From Liolophura sinensis (taxonomy: Eukaryota > Mollusca > Polyplacophora > Chitonida > Chitonidae), in assembly GCF_032854445.1 (NCBI RefSeq), contig NC_088295.1:57519249-57583248 (forward strand): 64,000 nt of DNA, given 5' to 3'. This document shows positions 23,196-34,622 of the stretch, piece by piece (position 1 is the first letter of the stretch; the number at the start of each line of letters is the position of its first letter). Below the pieces are notes generated by a model that was not told where the DNA came from, ran no database searches, and worked only from the letters and a program-made list of their open reading frames with translations. The position numbers and the translations under genes are program-made.

Positions 23196-25834
23196 CTGTC
23201 ATCTCCTTGGGGCTTTATTTATTTATTTATTTATTGCAAACAGTCTCACATTTTTAGTAGATGTAGAAACTCTAATTTAACCTGTCACTGACAATAGCTG
23301 TCGTAGCTTCAGACAAGTACCCTAATGCTCCAACCTTTTCAACCGTCTCTGCAACCAATATTTGAAAACATTATGAGAGAAACTATATGGTGTAGAGAAC
23401 TAATTTGCACAGTTTTAGGAAGCTTGCATGATTGGTAACAAAAACAAATCATTTTAGCGTCATTTTTCATAATAATTGTATGCATAAAATCCACTATACA
23501 AAGCTGCTTTAAAGTTGAAAATGTTGAAGATTTACAATAGATTCTTATCATTTTACCGGCGTTGGCAATCTAACACTGGGCTAAGCAAAATGGCCGAGTT
23601 GCTTAGCGAGTACTACGCATACAATCATCAGACGGTCAGAACATATGGTCATACCTTAATTGTTCACGTTAACTGTTCAGATCATGCCAGACCATAACAA
23701 AACTAGAAGGAATTCCGAGAGCCAAACCTCCGCCATAGCTAAAACTACCAATTCCCCTGTTACAGGTCTAGATAGAATTATAAGTTCCAGTACTATGCTA
23801 GATATTATTAAAAAAGATAAAAGCAAAATACTCATTGATGTACAAAATGACAATGGTGAAAAACTGTTGAAAATTTGGAATCAGTACAGAAATCCGAATC
23901 ACATCAAATTATAACGCACTGGTGATTGGCCTAAGGCCTGGTGATTGGCCTAACGCCAAGCTGTGTACAAATCTTTATCCAAGTCTCTGCATAACTTTTC
24001 CCTCGGTGTTGGCTGACAGACATACAAACAGGCTTGATACAGACAACTAAGCTCCGGCATAAACATAGCCCCCTTGGCTGAGTTAATAAGGGAAGTTCAT
24101 GTTGTCTGAAAACACCTTAACCATACACTCTATACCAAGAGGGTGTAAAATATGGCTGTTTTTGCAGATGTAACAGAATCATCTAATATATGTCACTGTT
24201 ATTTGCAAAACTGTGGCGGAACCAACACTGGCATTTAACCTAGCTACATCTCAGCTGTAAATGAAACCTATTCCTCAATGAGGACTTAAGCTTATCAGTC
24301 AGACAGTGTATCGTTCATGTTCATACATATATTAGTCATCTAGTAATAAACTTGTTACTGATCTTTTACATCAAACAATCTGCTTTTCACAAAATTTATT
24401 TAGTTTATTTATTTATCTATTTCATAGTCCAACTGACCCCTAACAAACTTGTTAACAGTATCATACATTAACAACAATGATACAGGATTGATGCATGTAA
24501 AGAGCAAAATATCAATTAAAACAGGTAGAATTTTGCTGAATATAGCATTATAAAGATTATGAGCAGGGTTCAAATGACATTTTATGATGTCAGGTGTGAA
24601 ACGCGGTAGGAAACGTTTCGTGACAAAATCCAAACAGCTTTAGCTTGTCCAGAAGATGTCGAAAGCTACTCATAATCCCGGTTGTCATCAATATTGATGC
24701 TATGGATCATGTCTTGATGTGATTCAATATGCATGCCTAGGATATGTCTGAGGTTTACCATGCCTCAAAAGTCCTCCAGATATCGGTGACAATAATCAGT
24801 CAGCAGAGCTGGTACACAGCCTTATGTAGTCTTACGTGAAGTTCACTCTCTCTTTGTGTTTGAAATACAGTGCCTGTGTAATATGCAGTATGTTCACCTA
24901 AGTTCCCAAAGCTTGATGGTTTATTCCCGGCATTGCGGTGTCCTCCACTAAAAAAGCTGACGAACTCTAAAGGGAAAGACAGCTCAAAACTGAAGCAAAC
25001 GTCTCCAGAAAAGTAAATCTCAAACAGTGTTTTTACTAATATATTAAAAGTTATTAGAATTAAATGCATCCAGGTGTTTAAACGGCCCATAATAGTGGTA
25101 GAGAGTTAAAGGTATGAATATAAAAAACAAAAAAAAACAAAAAACAAAACAAAAAACGCAGCATAGAGAGTAAAACCAGAACAATGACGACAGTGTGATA
25201 ATTACCAAAGAGTTACACGTACCGGTGAAATTCTGTCACTTGGTCCAGGACTTTATTTCGACTCCTCGTATATATGCTTAAAAAATTAGCAACCTACACG
25301 CCATATCTCAAGCAGAATGAGGTTAAAAAATGCACTGAAGTTAGTTGAAATTTATTGGACGTCACTGGTCTAGCATTACTAAAAATGTTGTGTTGTGGTC
25401 ACATTTAATACGCAATCACATTGAAGCCGCACCATAAATTGTTTCTTTAGATTCACAATTACATGCCAATATTTGTGAACATTTTTTCAGTAATGTTTTA
25501 CTCGTGATCTATTTAACATTAAGAGCTGTACAGAGTTAGAAAAAATGGGCTAAATTATTCCCAAAGCCAATCATAAAGTCCAACATCTAAATGTATTTAA
25601 CGCTCTTAAGAAATCTAAAAAAAATATGAATGAATGACAGATGTTCAGTTGTCCGCCTGATAAACCTTGCTTCATTCTTAGATTTCCTTTGCTTTAAGGT
25701 GGAAGATCATTCAGTACGGATTTTGACAGAAACAATAACAAATTAAGCCTTTGCTCGTTAGAATATATGTCTATGTAGAGCGACAGTATTTTATACAGAA
25801 ACATTACCATAGCGAGATGTTAGAGCCCGAAAGG
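23196..25834. other. No gene seen; one weak SINE fragment
   Basis: Contains (TTTA)n at about 23216-23234, a 20-bp duplication GGTGATTGGCCTAA near 23920-23955, an A-rich tract at about 25117-25158, and a diverged SINE-B-variant piece near 24905-24960 (TGATGGTTTATTCCCGG, CGGTGTCCTCCACTA). No gene supported. Confidence 0.4.
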
Positions 25835-25945
25835 TTTGTTTGATTTGTTTGTTTGATTGGTGTTTTACGCAATACAAAAGAATATTTCAATTATACGACC
25901 GCGGCCAGTGCCTGAAAGGTAAGCTGAACCGACCGCCTTTTAGCA
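25835..25945 (-). mobile_element. SINE-B 3' end fragment (antisense)
   Basis: TTTGTTTGATTGGTGTTTTA, CGCAATACAAAAGAATATTT and CAATTATACGACCGCGGCCA match the SINE-B tail and body. The similarity fades after about 25915. Confidence 0.8.
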
Positions 25946-27063
25946 TCGTGAACTGTCTTAGTGCACGGCGAGATACACGAACGCGTAGATTGTGGAAGAT
26001 ATGTGAGGGTATGTTCGATAAGGGCAAGCTGCCAAAAGGGTGAGGTCCTGTCGCTCTGAGGTGAAAGAGTTACCATAAGCCAAGCCGCCAAATCGTGGAA
26101 TTTCATTGGCGGAACTACAGTAATGTGAAGCCTCTTTGTCGGATAGAGTTAACTTTTTGCCTCAAAATTACTAAATCCAAACCAGGTGGGTGATGTTGCT
26201 GTAGTAGGGCATTACGTAACTATATAGAAAAAAAAACAACAAGAAAAAAACACACATAAGGATGAAAGCAAACATGAGTGAAAGCTTTCAAAGTTTTCAC
26301 TCCACATACGTCTGCACTATGTCAGCGTGGTTAAAATCTTCGCGTGGGCCGCCTGTTGGCTTTAAGTGTGCCAGAGATACCGTATTCAACAAAGTAGCAA
26401 TAAAGCTGTCGTATGACTGGTCTGTCACGCAAGTGCTGTTAAGTGTTAAGATAGGCAAATATCTTTGAACTGGGATCACACACTGACAGAATTGGAATCT
26501 TGTAAGGAGATATCCATCAAGGCAAAGACTACTTTGGATACAGAAGGTATCTCGAGACTTGTAAATTGTTTTCTCTTCAACTTCTGAAAAAAGTCTTCAA
26601 AGATAGAGGTGAAAATGACAACGCTCTGTGTGCATTGGCAACAGGAATTGCTTATGCATAAGACTGTCCCCTGTGCTGCTCGTGAGGTCTTTGTCAGGTA
26701 CATGTGACTCAATAGAAAGGATCCAGAACTCCCACGCTTCGCCCACTCAAGCTTAATACCTTGGTCCCAAACATCCAAAACACAGTAGTTTCCATACAAC
26801 TTGTTGAACGCGGACAGAAAAGTTACAAAAAATGCCGCAATTCCTTTACGAAGACGAACAACCGAATACGGAAAGCCGAACATCGTGAATGTCCGAATTT
26901 TTCTCTCTAATTCCCACCAACTCAAATCTCAGGTGACCCCGAACTACCAACACGGGTCATAAATATTGTGATAGGTAAAGTAAATGCGGAATGACTTATT
27001 TTCAATACATATCCTATAATACATACATAAACTGGCGTGTCCGTTTTAATTAATTGATGTATT
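25946..27063. other. No gene supported
   Basis: The longest intergenic open frame of the window lies here on the minus strand (26476-26925, 149 codons). It has no motif I recognise, and one such frame is expected by chance in this much AT-rich DNA. Confidence 0.4.
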
Positions 27064-27278
27064 TACACTCAAACAACTAATTTGTTAAATTTAAGAGAAA
27101 GTCAGATAATTCTGATAGATATAACACACATACTCTAATTCAACATAACCATTTTGTTAGACTAACAGAATATTATGTTGAATATGACACAATACTGTGT
27201 TATAATAACAGAATACACTCTAGCATCACTCGGATAACAGACTTTCTGTTAAATTTAACAGACTGATTTTTGAGTGTA
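27064..27278. mobile_element. Foldback MITE, copy 2, near-complete with TA flanks
   Basis: Inverted termini of about 40 bp: the left begins TA-CACTCAAA and includes TTGTTAAATTTAAGAGAAAG; the right includes CTTTCTGTTAAATTTAACAG and ends TTTGAGTG-TA. Both ends therefore show CACTCAAA flanked by TA, which fits a TA target duplication as in Tc1/mariner-type elements. No transposase, length 215 bp. The interior matches the copy at 20081-20312. Confidence 0.85.
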
Positions 27279-27309
27279 CTCGTTTTAGGAAGAAATTTAT
27301 ACACATTTA

Positions 27310-28160
27310 ATTATGTAAACACTGCCCGTACTGTACATAATGATCATGATTTTACGTCGTTAAGCAAACACTGAACGTACTGTATATAATCATAATTTTG
27401 CACTGCCCAAAAACACTAAAAATACTGTATATAACCACGATTTTACACGATCAAGTAAACGCTCAACGTAGTGTATATAATCATGATCTTACACTAGCAA
27501 ATAAACATTCGACGTACTGTATATAATCATGATTTTACACCGACAAGCAAATACTGAACGCACTGTATATAATCATGATTTTACACCGACAAGCAAACAC
27601 TGAACGTACTGTATATAATCATAATTTTACATCATCAAGCAAACACTGACCGAAACTGTCTATAATCATGATTTTCGACCGCTAAGTAAACACTGACAGT
27701 ACTGTATATAATCATCATTTTACACCGACAAGCAAACACTGAACGTACTGTATATAATCATAATTTTACATCATCAAGCAAACACTGACCGAAACTGTCT
27801 ATAATCATGATTTTCGACCGCTAAGTAAACACTGACAGTACTGTATATAATCATCATTTTACACCGTCAAGTAAACACTGAACGTACTGTATTTAATCAC
27901 GATTTTACACAGTCAAATAATCACTGGACGTATTGTATATAATCATGATTTTACACTGTTAAATAAACATTGACCGTACTGTACATAATCATGATATACA
28001 TAATGTATACTCCCAAGCAAACACTGAACGTACTATATATAATCATGATTTTACACCGTCAGGCAAACACTGAACGTAACTGTATGCAAATTGTATACGA
28101 TTTTACACGGTCAAGTAAACACTGACCGTACTGTATATAATCATGGGTTTACACTGCTAT
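27310..28160. repeat. 46-bp minisatellite, about 18 units, with higher-order repeat
   Basis: The unit is AAGCAAACACTGAACGTACT, GTATATAATCATGATTTTAC, ACCGTC (46 bp). It contains the perfect palindrome AATCATGATT and a TATATA core. Two consecutive three-unit blocks (starting near 27593 and 27732) repeat nearly identically with a 139-bp period (46+46+47), including the variant unit with GACCGAAACTGTCTATAATC. The edges of the array are more diverged than the middle. No open frame crosses it. Confidence 0.95.
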
Positions 28161-28162
28161 CA

Positions 28163-28215
28163 CTCAGAATCCCTGATGAGAACAAAAGTTCGAAACTGCA
28201 GTTGGAGTATAACGA
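28163..28215 (+). ncRNA. Candidate hammerhead ribozyme (complete catalytic core)
   Basis: CTGATGA at 28173-28179 is followed by the stem-loop GAAC-AAAA-GTTC (28180-28191, four perfect pairs) and then GAAA at 28192-28195. This is exactly the hammerhead order CUGAUGA / stem II / GAAA. A minimal stem III would be A28195-U28202 and C28196-G28201 closing on UGCA, giving a GUU cleavage triplet at 28201-28203. Stem I begins with UCC (28170-28172) pairing with GGA (28204-28206), then becomes irregular. Very short stem III is known for hammerheads of Penelope-like elements and retrozymes. No reverse transcriptase is seen nearby. Activity is inferred. Confidence 0.5.
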
Positions 28216-29740
28216 TATAGAAATCTGAAAAGATTTCCTTGTTAGCTTCTTATACCTGTCCTGTACAATTTTTATCGAAATATGTTAGTTTAGTGCTGAT
28301 GGAAATCGATATAATTTATATTAGTTCTCGTCCCAACGATATTTACCGGGTGCATATATACTCTTAACTGAAGGTTACTCTCGGAATTTAATGGCTCCTC
28401 TGATTCGTGACCTGGTTTCCAACCAGTCCTATCACTCAATACAGGCTGTTGTGAAACGCCCACGCCACAGTGTCAGTAGCAATATTGTAGGAGTAGTCTA
28501 ACTTAATCTTATGTTTACAAGCTTGCTATATATGGTCTCAGAAATCGATCGGATCGTCTTACCACGTAACAGCAGCTCACGCGAACGGAAGTGGAAATTT
28601 CCGATTATAAGTTGTAAGCTGCTGTTACCATGCAACCAGATTAAAATATCGATGGATCGATTTGGTATTCCAGGACTATACATGAAGGACAAATCTTTGA
28701 AAGTTTTGATTAAAATTCATATTTGTATGTCTCTATAAATGATTTATGTAAGTGCCATTATACCTAAGATGCAGTCCGATTAGAATGTCGCAATTTACAT
28801 TTACGACAAAAAATGCTTTGTACCTACCTTTGCGACAAAAGTTCTTTGGACATGTGTTTATACTGTTACACCGACTGAATTCAGTTTGGCCTGCTTACAG
28901 AGAATAATCTAAGGCCCTGGGGTTATTCATGATTTATTTCCTTGAAAATTGCTCGCTGTTTTGTCTATAGCAACCCCCTTTAAACATCGCAATTCACCGT
29001 TGTGACTACGGAATGCATTAGAAATAATTAACCCTGTTATATCGACTGTATCATTAGGTTTGGTCTGTTAACGGAGAACGGTTTTGAGTTTAGGAGTAGG
29101 GTAACTTCCCAGGCTGCGTCACTACGTTTACACACTCGCACACATTCCTATGTATACTACAGACATTTATCCGTCTTGGCCTACTTACTTGTACCCGCTA
29201 TGTTTACAGTGCAGGAAGGTGGTTATATGACACCAGTTCATAACTCGCTTTTGCCTGAGGAATAAATGTAGTAGACGGAAGGCTGAGATTTTCAAGCATA
29301 TCTACAGCTAAGACGGTAAGACCAGAGAAGCTGACGACAGCGTGATAGTTGACAAAATGTTCAAACGTAAAGATGAAATCTGTCTTCTCGTCATCTTCTT
29401 CACTTAAAATTTTGCGATCGTAGCAACTTACAACCTATCTTTCCGGCCTCCATCGTCGCGGCTTAAGCAGAATTAGATAAAACTGAAGTGATATTAATTG
29501 CAATTTATTAGACATCAATGACCTAGAATTGCTCAATATGTGATATTGTCACAACATGTACTAAACATTTGCAAGAAAACACGCTTTACAGGCATTATTC
29601 TGCAAGCAGACACGTTAATCATGATACTTTGAAAAGAAAAGATCCATTTAAACTCATTGTAGTTACTTATTGAATTATGTAGTAAAATTGTGACAACGTT
29701 GGACTAGTTTTCATGTAAGCGTAGTTAATGAAGCAAATGC
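28216..29740. other. No gene seen
   Basis: AT-rich DNA without recognisable exons. Open frames on both strands at about 28498-28738 overlap each other and have no motif. Confidence 0.45.
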
Positions 29741-30075
29741 AGAGTTGGTAGAGCGTCCGCTTCGGGAGGCGGTAGATCCAGGGTCAACCCTCGGTCGAGT
29801 CTCACCTAAGACCTTAAAAAAGGAGTAAGTTGTAACTTCCTCGCTTGGCGTTCAGCATGAAGGGGTTAGTGCAACGACTGGTTGACCCGTATCACTAAAA
29901 ATGGCTCGGGCTGGGCGCCTTACTTGCCTACGGGAAGTTGTCTCAGAGAAGCAGCACTAGATAAAAGAGCGGTGGAAATCCGTCCTGCAACAAGGAGGCA
30001 CATTACATGCACTCTAAGGACATCTTCGCCGTCATACGACTGAAAAATTGCTAAGTACGACTCCAAGCACTCACC
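29741..30075 (+). mobile_element. SINE-A, nearly full-length (sense)
   Basis: Begins AGAGTTGGTAGAGCGTCCGC in the tRNA-like head, with GGTAGATCCAGGGTCAACCC as B-box region, then ACCTTAAAAAAGGAG, ACTTCCTCGCTTGGCGTTCA, GCACTAGATAAAAGAGCGG and GACTGAAAAATTGCTAAG, ending in a short CACTCACCC tail. Opposite in orientation to the copy 370 bp downstream. Confidence 0.9.
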
Positions 30076-30445
30076 CAATACTGAAGCAAATGTTGTTACA
30101 GTGAGGCAGCGTTACAAATATGTCGATAATAGAACTGGTCTGCTACGACTACTTATAACAGTGTTGTGACTGAAAATTAAACTCTAAGCATCTTCAAGCA
30201 AACAAATATTTTGAGCGTTAAAAAATTATCATGTGCAGTGATGTTAGTTAATTATGATCATTTTGTAGTTGTGAAATCGTTTTGTAATTGCCTTGGTTTT
30301 TAGATCTGCAAGTAAGTTGCTTGACTTTTACGTAAGAGGAGTGATTTGTCTGTATAGGTTATCATAGTCAGATGGACTGTGGGGGGTTGCACCGTTGGGG
30401 TGCGCGCGCGATTAGCCCAGATTCTTTCACTCACACTCCTGTAAG

Positions 30446-30775
30446 CGTGAGTGAGTGCTTGGGGTTTAACGTTGTACTTAACAATTTTTGAGTCATATGA
30501 CAACAAAAAAATCCACAGAGTGCATGTAATGTGCTTCCTTGTTGCAGGGCGGATTTCCACCGCTCATGTATCTAGTGCTGCTTCTCTGAGACGACTTACC
30601 GAAGGCAAATAAGCCGCCCCGCCCGAGCCATAATACTGACGGGTCAACCAGTCGTTGCACTACCCCTATTCCCTTCATGCTAAGTTACCACTTCCTCTTT
30701 TAAGGCCTTAGATGTGACTCGACCCAGGATTGACCCTGGATCTACCGCAACTCCTAAAAGATGCCCGCATCTTAG
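30446..30775 (-). mobile_element. SINE-A, nearly full-length (antisense)
   Basis: Read on the minus strand it gives the same order as the 29741 copy. On the + strand it shows GAGTGAGTGCTTGGGG, ACAATTTTTGAGTCATATGA, GGCGGATTTCCACCGCTC, GCCCCGCCCGAGCCATAA, ACTTCCTCTTTTAAGG and GACCCAGGATTGACCCTGG. The tRNA-like 5' end is worn (near 30765). Confidence 0.9.
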
Positions 30776-30879
30776 AAAGGTTCTCTTGAGCTCAGCCTTC
30801 AGCTGCAGTTAAACAGATCAACAAATGAAGGAGGCCTTGAAGATATTTAAACATAAGTGACTTGATTCATGGAATGAAA

Positions 30880-31200
30880 ACAAGAGTTAACTGGCAAGTA
30901 AAACGATACGTTTGAGTGATTCCGTGAGCGATATGATATCGACAGTAAATACTCAGTGAGAACAAAATGATATCATCAGAGAAAAGTCATTGAAATATCA
31001 CTGAGTAAAATCAGAGAGCAGAATAATACCATGAGTGACGCAGTGGTTGTAATTAGAACATAAGTAAATTTATTTGTGAAACGATAAAATGATGCGGTGA
31101 TTGACTCTGTGTGTAAAATGATAAGGTGAGTGACTCAGTGAGTAAAATGGCACCGTCAGAGAATCAAGGAATGAGGTGAAAAATTTAGTGAATAAGTGAA
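30880..31200. repeat. Degenerate GTGAGTGACTCAGTGAG-type repeat
   Basis: The motif GAGTGACTCAGTGAGTAAAATGA and its variants recur about eight times at irregular spacing (for example near 30914, 30952, 31033, 31097, 31126). Old tandem array; no coding content. Confidence 0.5.
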
Positions 31201-33354
31201 AGAAATAAATCAACAATATAATCAATCAGTCAGTGATTAGAAAACAATGTCCCCTAACCAGGCGAATCTGGTAACTGAAACAAATTAGGAGTGAATTATA
31301 ATGTCCTAATGACAACACATTTATGATGCTGCCTCAGTGACAAACCATCTCGGAGACACCAAACGTGATTATCAACAAATAAGGCACCCAAATATCCAAT
31401 TTGGACGGATCTGGCTTGACTGTTTCTGGGCTTCTGCTTGTTTGGCGATTCTCAAACCTGTATAAGCCGCACGAATCATTAATTGAAGAAAAATGCAAAG
31501 AGAATCAATGAATATTTACGTTAATTTCTATTAACCTGGATGAATCGACAATGGACGTTGGCATTTACCAGGATTCTCTATGAAGAAAAAAGATGTCCTC
31601 TTTATTATACTATTCAAACATAGTCCTGGTATTTGCAACAAAAAAGAAATTTTAAATTATGCATTAAAATTATACATTGAGAAAGAAAATAATAATTACA
31701 TCGAGTGTTGAACACAATTGTATTCTTGTTGCCATATGTTTGAATCTCATACTGTAAGGTCTGCTGTGTTTGTGCATTGCACTTGCAGATACTCTTTGTG
31801 CTGTTCCTACCGGAGTCTACATGAAGCTGAGTGGTACACGTGATAAATATTTAATATATCAGATCAAGGGAGTGGTGGGTTTGTAGGTGCGGATCAACAC
31901 CACTAATTACCTGGATGCCCGCAGCATCACATTCCTTTCCAAGAAAAGACATAACAGAGTATATTTTGATTGGAGCAGTTCCAGTTAACCGCATATAGCA
32001 TCCGTCAATATAAATGTCTAGACTGTTTCGCACTCAGGGGTCCGCCAGCTGTGGCCGAACCGCAAATCGTAATACTCTTGTTACCACATCCGACGTATCG
32101 CACTTCTGTATGCGATTATAATGAGTTACATTGCTCCCGTTAAAAAACAGTTCCGTTTCTGTCGATACTTTATTCTGCAGAGCATAACTGCTTGGCTCAG
32201 CATGGTTATCTCTGACATATTCGTGTTAAACTAGGCAGTTACTTAATGAATCAGAAAATATCTATCTAAACTATTAAACGGAGTCCGTTTCACAAATTAA
32301 TTATGGGCTTTTGAGCTTCGTTTGAGCTTCCATCTTTAAGTACTTTGTTTTGCAAGAAGATTAAAGTTTTGGACTTTAGCCCAAAATGGTTAAGTGAAAC
32401 AGACATCAGTAAGTAACGGTAAAAAGCTGCATGGAAGTCAGCCAGTAAGTCATTCAAGTCTCACTGATTCGGTCAGTTAAACACTCACAGTCAGACATGC
32501 TTGCATGTGCTTTTAGTAACTCAGTCAATGGTAAATCCTCCAACCTCTTTAAACTTTTGATACGTGTACGTGTAGGTTAAACTGTTGCAATTAATTATAT
32601 TCCGCTGGCATTTCATGAAGAGCTCTCCCCATCAAGTCTCGTATACACTGTTAATCAGGGCGTATAACCACAGGTACGCTAATCTGCTTTGCCTATGGCT
32701 CTCTGGCACCACAGTCATAGGTTATCTGACGGAAAGGGGTGCAGGGGCATTATGCTGATCATTGTAATTGAACAATTAAAACCAAACAAGAAACATTTGA
32801 GGAATTTATACAACGCTTCTATCTCCATACCGTCTAAACCACAAAACTGGAATGGTTATAACTCATGATTGTGTCGAACCACTTCAAGTAGTGAAACATT
32901 TGCCAAGCCCGCGATGGTAATACCTCGTTGAGTTTCCCAGAGTTTTTAGAATTCTTGAAATTCTTGCGCGACAATAGCAAGAGTACTTTTAAAATATTCA
33001 TATGTTTTCTGGTCGATGTCGGCCCGATTATTTGCCAACATTTCTAAACAGGATACAGATTTAGGCATTTTCTTTAATGTGAAATTTGGCAAGAGTTTGT
33101 CGTGAATGTGCGTGAAGTGCTATGAAATTATGTTTATGTCACAAGAATCAGCATGGCTGTAGTTGTAGAAGGAGTATCAGGGTGGACTACAGATCGATAT
33201 AATGCAATTATGCTATACAGCCAATAACTCAAACAGATACCATTTGTTGATTATGTATATGTTGTTGATCCAGTACACGCTGCCATGGACCAAGAACACT
33301 TAGACAAATGCTGCCACTTAAAAATATGCAAAGCGTGTTGATCCACCCGTAACC
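31201..33354. other. No gene seen
   Basis: Gene-free AT-rich DNA. Nothing above background on either strand. Confidence 0.45.
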
Positions 33355-33550
33355 TTAGCATAATGGAAAAGCATAGATACTCCGAAAAAAGTGAGAAGTC
33401 GCATATTTGACATTTCAATATTTCGACAAAATTTTATTTGTCAGGATATTTCATATCCTGAAGATGACAAATAAAATTTTGTCCAAATATTAAAACGTCA
33501 AATATGCGACTTATCATTGTTTGGAGTATCTATACTTTTGCGTTATGTTA
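33355..33550. repeat. 196-bp near-perfect palindrome (foldback element)
   Basis: The left arm (33355-33450) and right arm (33454-33550) are inverted copies. Left GCATAGATACTCC / AAGTCGCATATTTGACATTT / GACAAAATTTTATTTGTC is mirrored by right GACAAATAAAATTTTGTC / AAATATGCGACTT / GGAGTATCTATAC. The centre is CAGGATAT-TTC-ATATCCTG, a three-base loop. The right arm carries six extra bases (about 33463-33468). In the right arm CTGAAGATGACAAATAAAAT TTTGTC then CAAA resembles a worn hammerhead core, so the palindrome may be an inverted dimer of a retroelement end. Confidence 0.9.
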
Positions 33551-34500
33551 AAAATATGTATCTGCATGCATAAGCTGTTATTTATGTACATATGCCATAT
33601 ACTGTACCAGAAAGGATGCACAATTATTAGAAACAGATCGAGACTATTTGTCATAATATTAAACCTGATAAATTCTTGCACATAGTCAAGAGACACGGAA
33701 TACCCGCCCAAACCCTCTAATCCTAACACACGCAAATGTAGGATCAGGGTTAACGTGAGTGATCAGACACATAGCTAGGTATCTAATGAGTGCTTCACCC
33801 GTACGTAGTCCAGTATCAGGGCTAACATAGACACACACAGTAATAGAGAGCTAAACGGCCTTGAGCGACATGATGATGCTATTGTTAAGCTACCTGCTCC
33901 AGCTCTCCCCCTCTCTCGCGCTGCGCCGCTGGGAAGTGTAACAGGCCGTACTGCTAGTAGTAGAGAATTAACTCGGAAGTGGGGGGAAGCTGGAGGGGGG
34001 GGGGGGGGTGTTGTGATGTGCTTGTCCGAGCATACTGACAAGGAAGCATATGGTCACGCGAGTCGAGAGTAATTCAGCATAACAGTGGGATGGCTTGTCC
34101 AGCCGAGGTCAGCCGGGGTTGACTTATCGCTTTGGGTCACCGAGGACACTTCCATCCCTGGTCGTGTTGATATCCAGTGGATGTAAACTTTCCATGACTA
34201 TGTGATGCCAGGCATGCGCTTCTGCTCCAGTTTTTGGCGGGAGAATGTGACCAATGAATGGAACATTCTAGGACACACCCCTCGACCAATCGATTCGTCT
34301 AACTCGTTGAGTGGATGTTCTTTGCTTTGACGTCATCATGACCTCTGACAATGTGAAAGCATGGCATGTTTATAAACACAGCCAGATACGTACGAGCTCA
34401 GTCATTCACAAACCAGCGTGGCGAGAACTTTACGCTCCACGGAGTTTACATTTTACTGAAGTGTACGACTGAAGGCCAGTATACGTTTTATATACAGTGG
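33551..34500. other. Upstream region of the P450 gene
   Basis: Contains a 14-G run (33995-34008) inside a GC-richer stretch. No exon seen. Open frames here overlap the G-run or the presumed promoter and have no recognised product. Confidence 0.45.
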
Positions 34501-34502
34501 AG

Positions 34503-34509
34503 TATAAAG
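34503..34509 (+). promoter_or_regulatory. TATA-like box of the P450 gene
   Basis: TATAAAG lies 114 bp before the start codon. A start site about 25-30 bp downstream would give a 5' UTR of roughly 85 bases free of upstream ATGs. Inference from position and motif only. A second TTTATAAA-like box lies at about 34367. Confidence 0.3.
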
Positions 34510-34580
34510 GACCCTGATTTAAAAAAAACTTCGAGGCGTATTATTATTTTTTCTGGGGGGAACAGACTTTATAGAAGAGT

Positions 34581-34595
34581 GAGGTCACGTGACGA
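34581..34595 (+). promoter_or_regulatory. E-box within a TGACG/AGGTCA-like cluster
   Basis: GAGGTCACGTGACGA holds the palindromic E-box CACGTG (34586-34591), a nuclear-receptor-like half site AGGTCA and a TGACG half CRE. It lies in the putative 5' UTR. A GCGTG xenobiotic-response core is at 34416-34420. Short motifs such as these occur often by chance. Confidence 0.2.
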
Positions 34596-34622
34596 CGTCT
34601 CATTGCACGAAGATTTGATCTC

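Noticed and set aside
26476-26925. 149-codon minus-strand open frame
   Set aside because: Longest intergenic frame, but about one such frame is expected by chance in 64 kb of this composition. No motif, no splice partners and no homology I can recognise.
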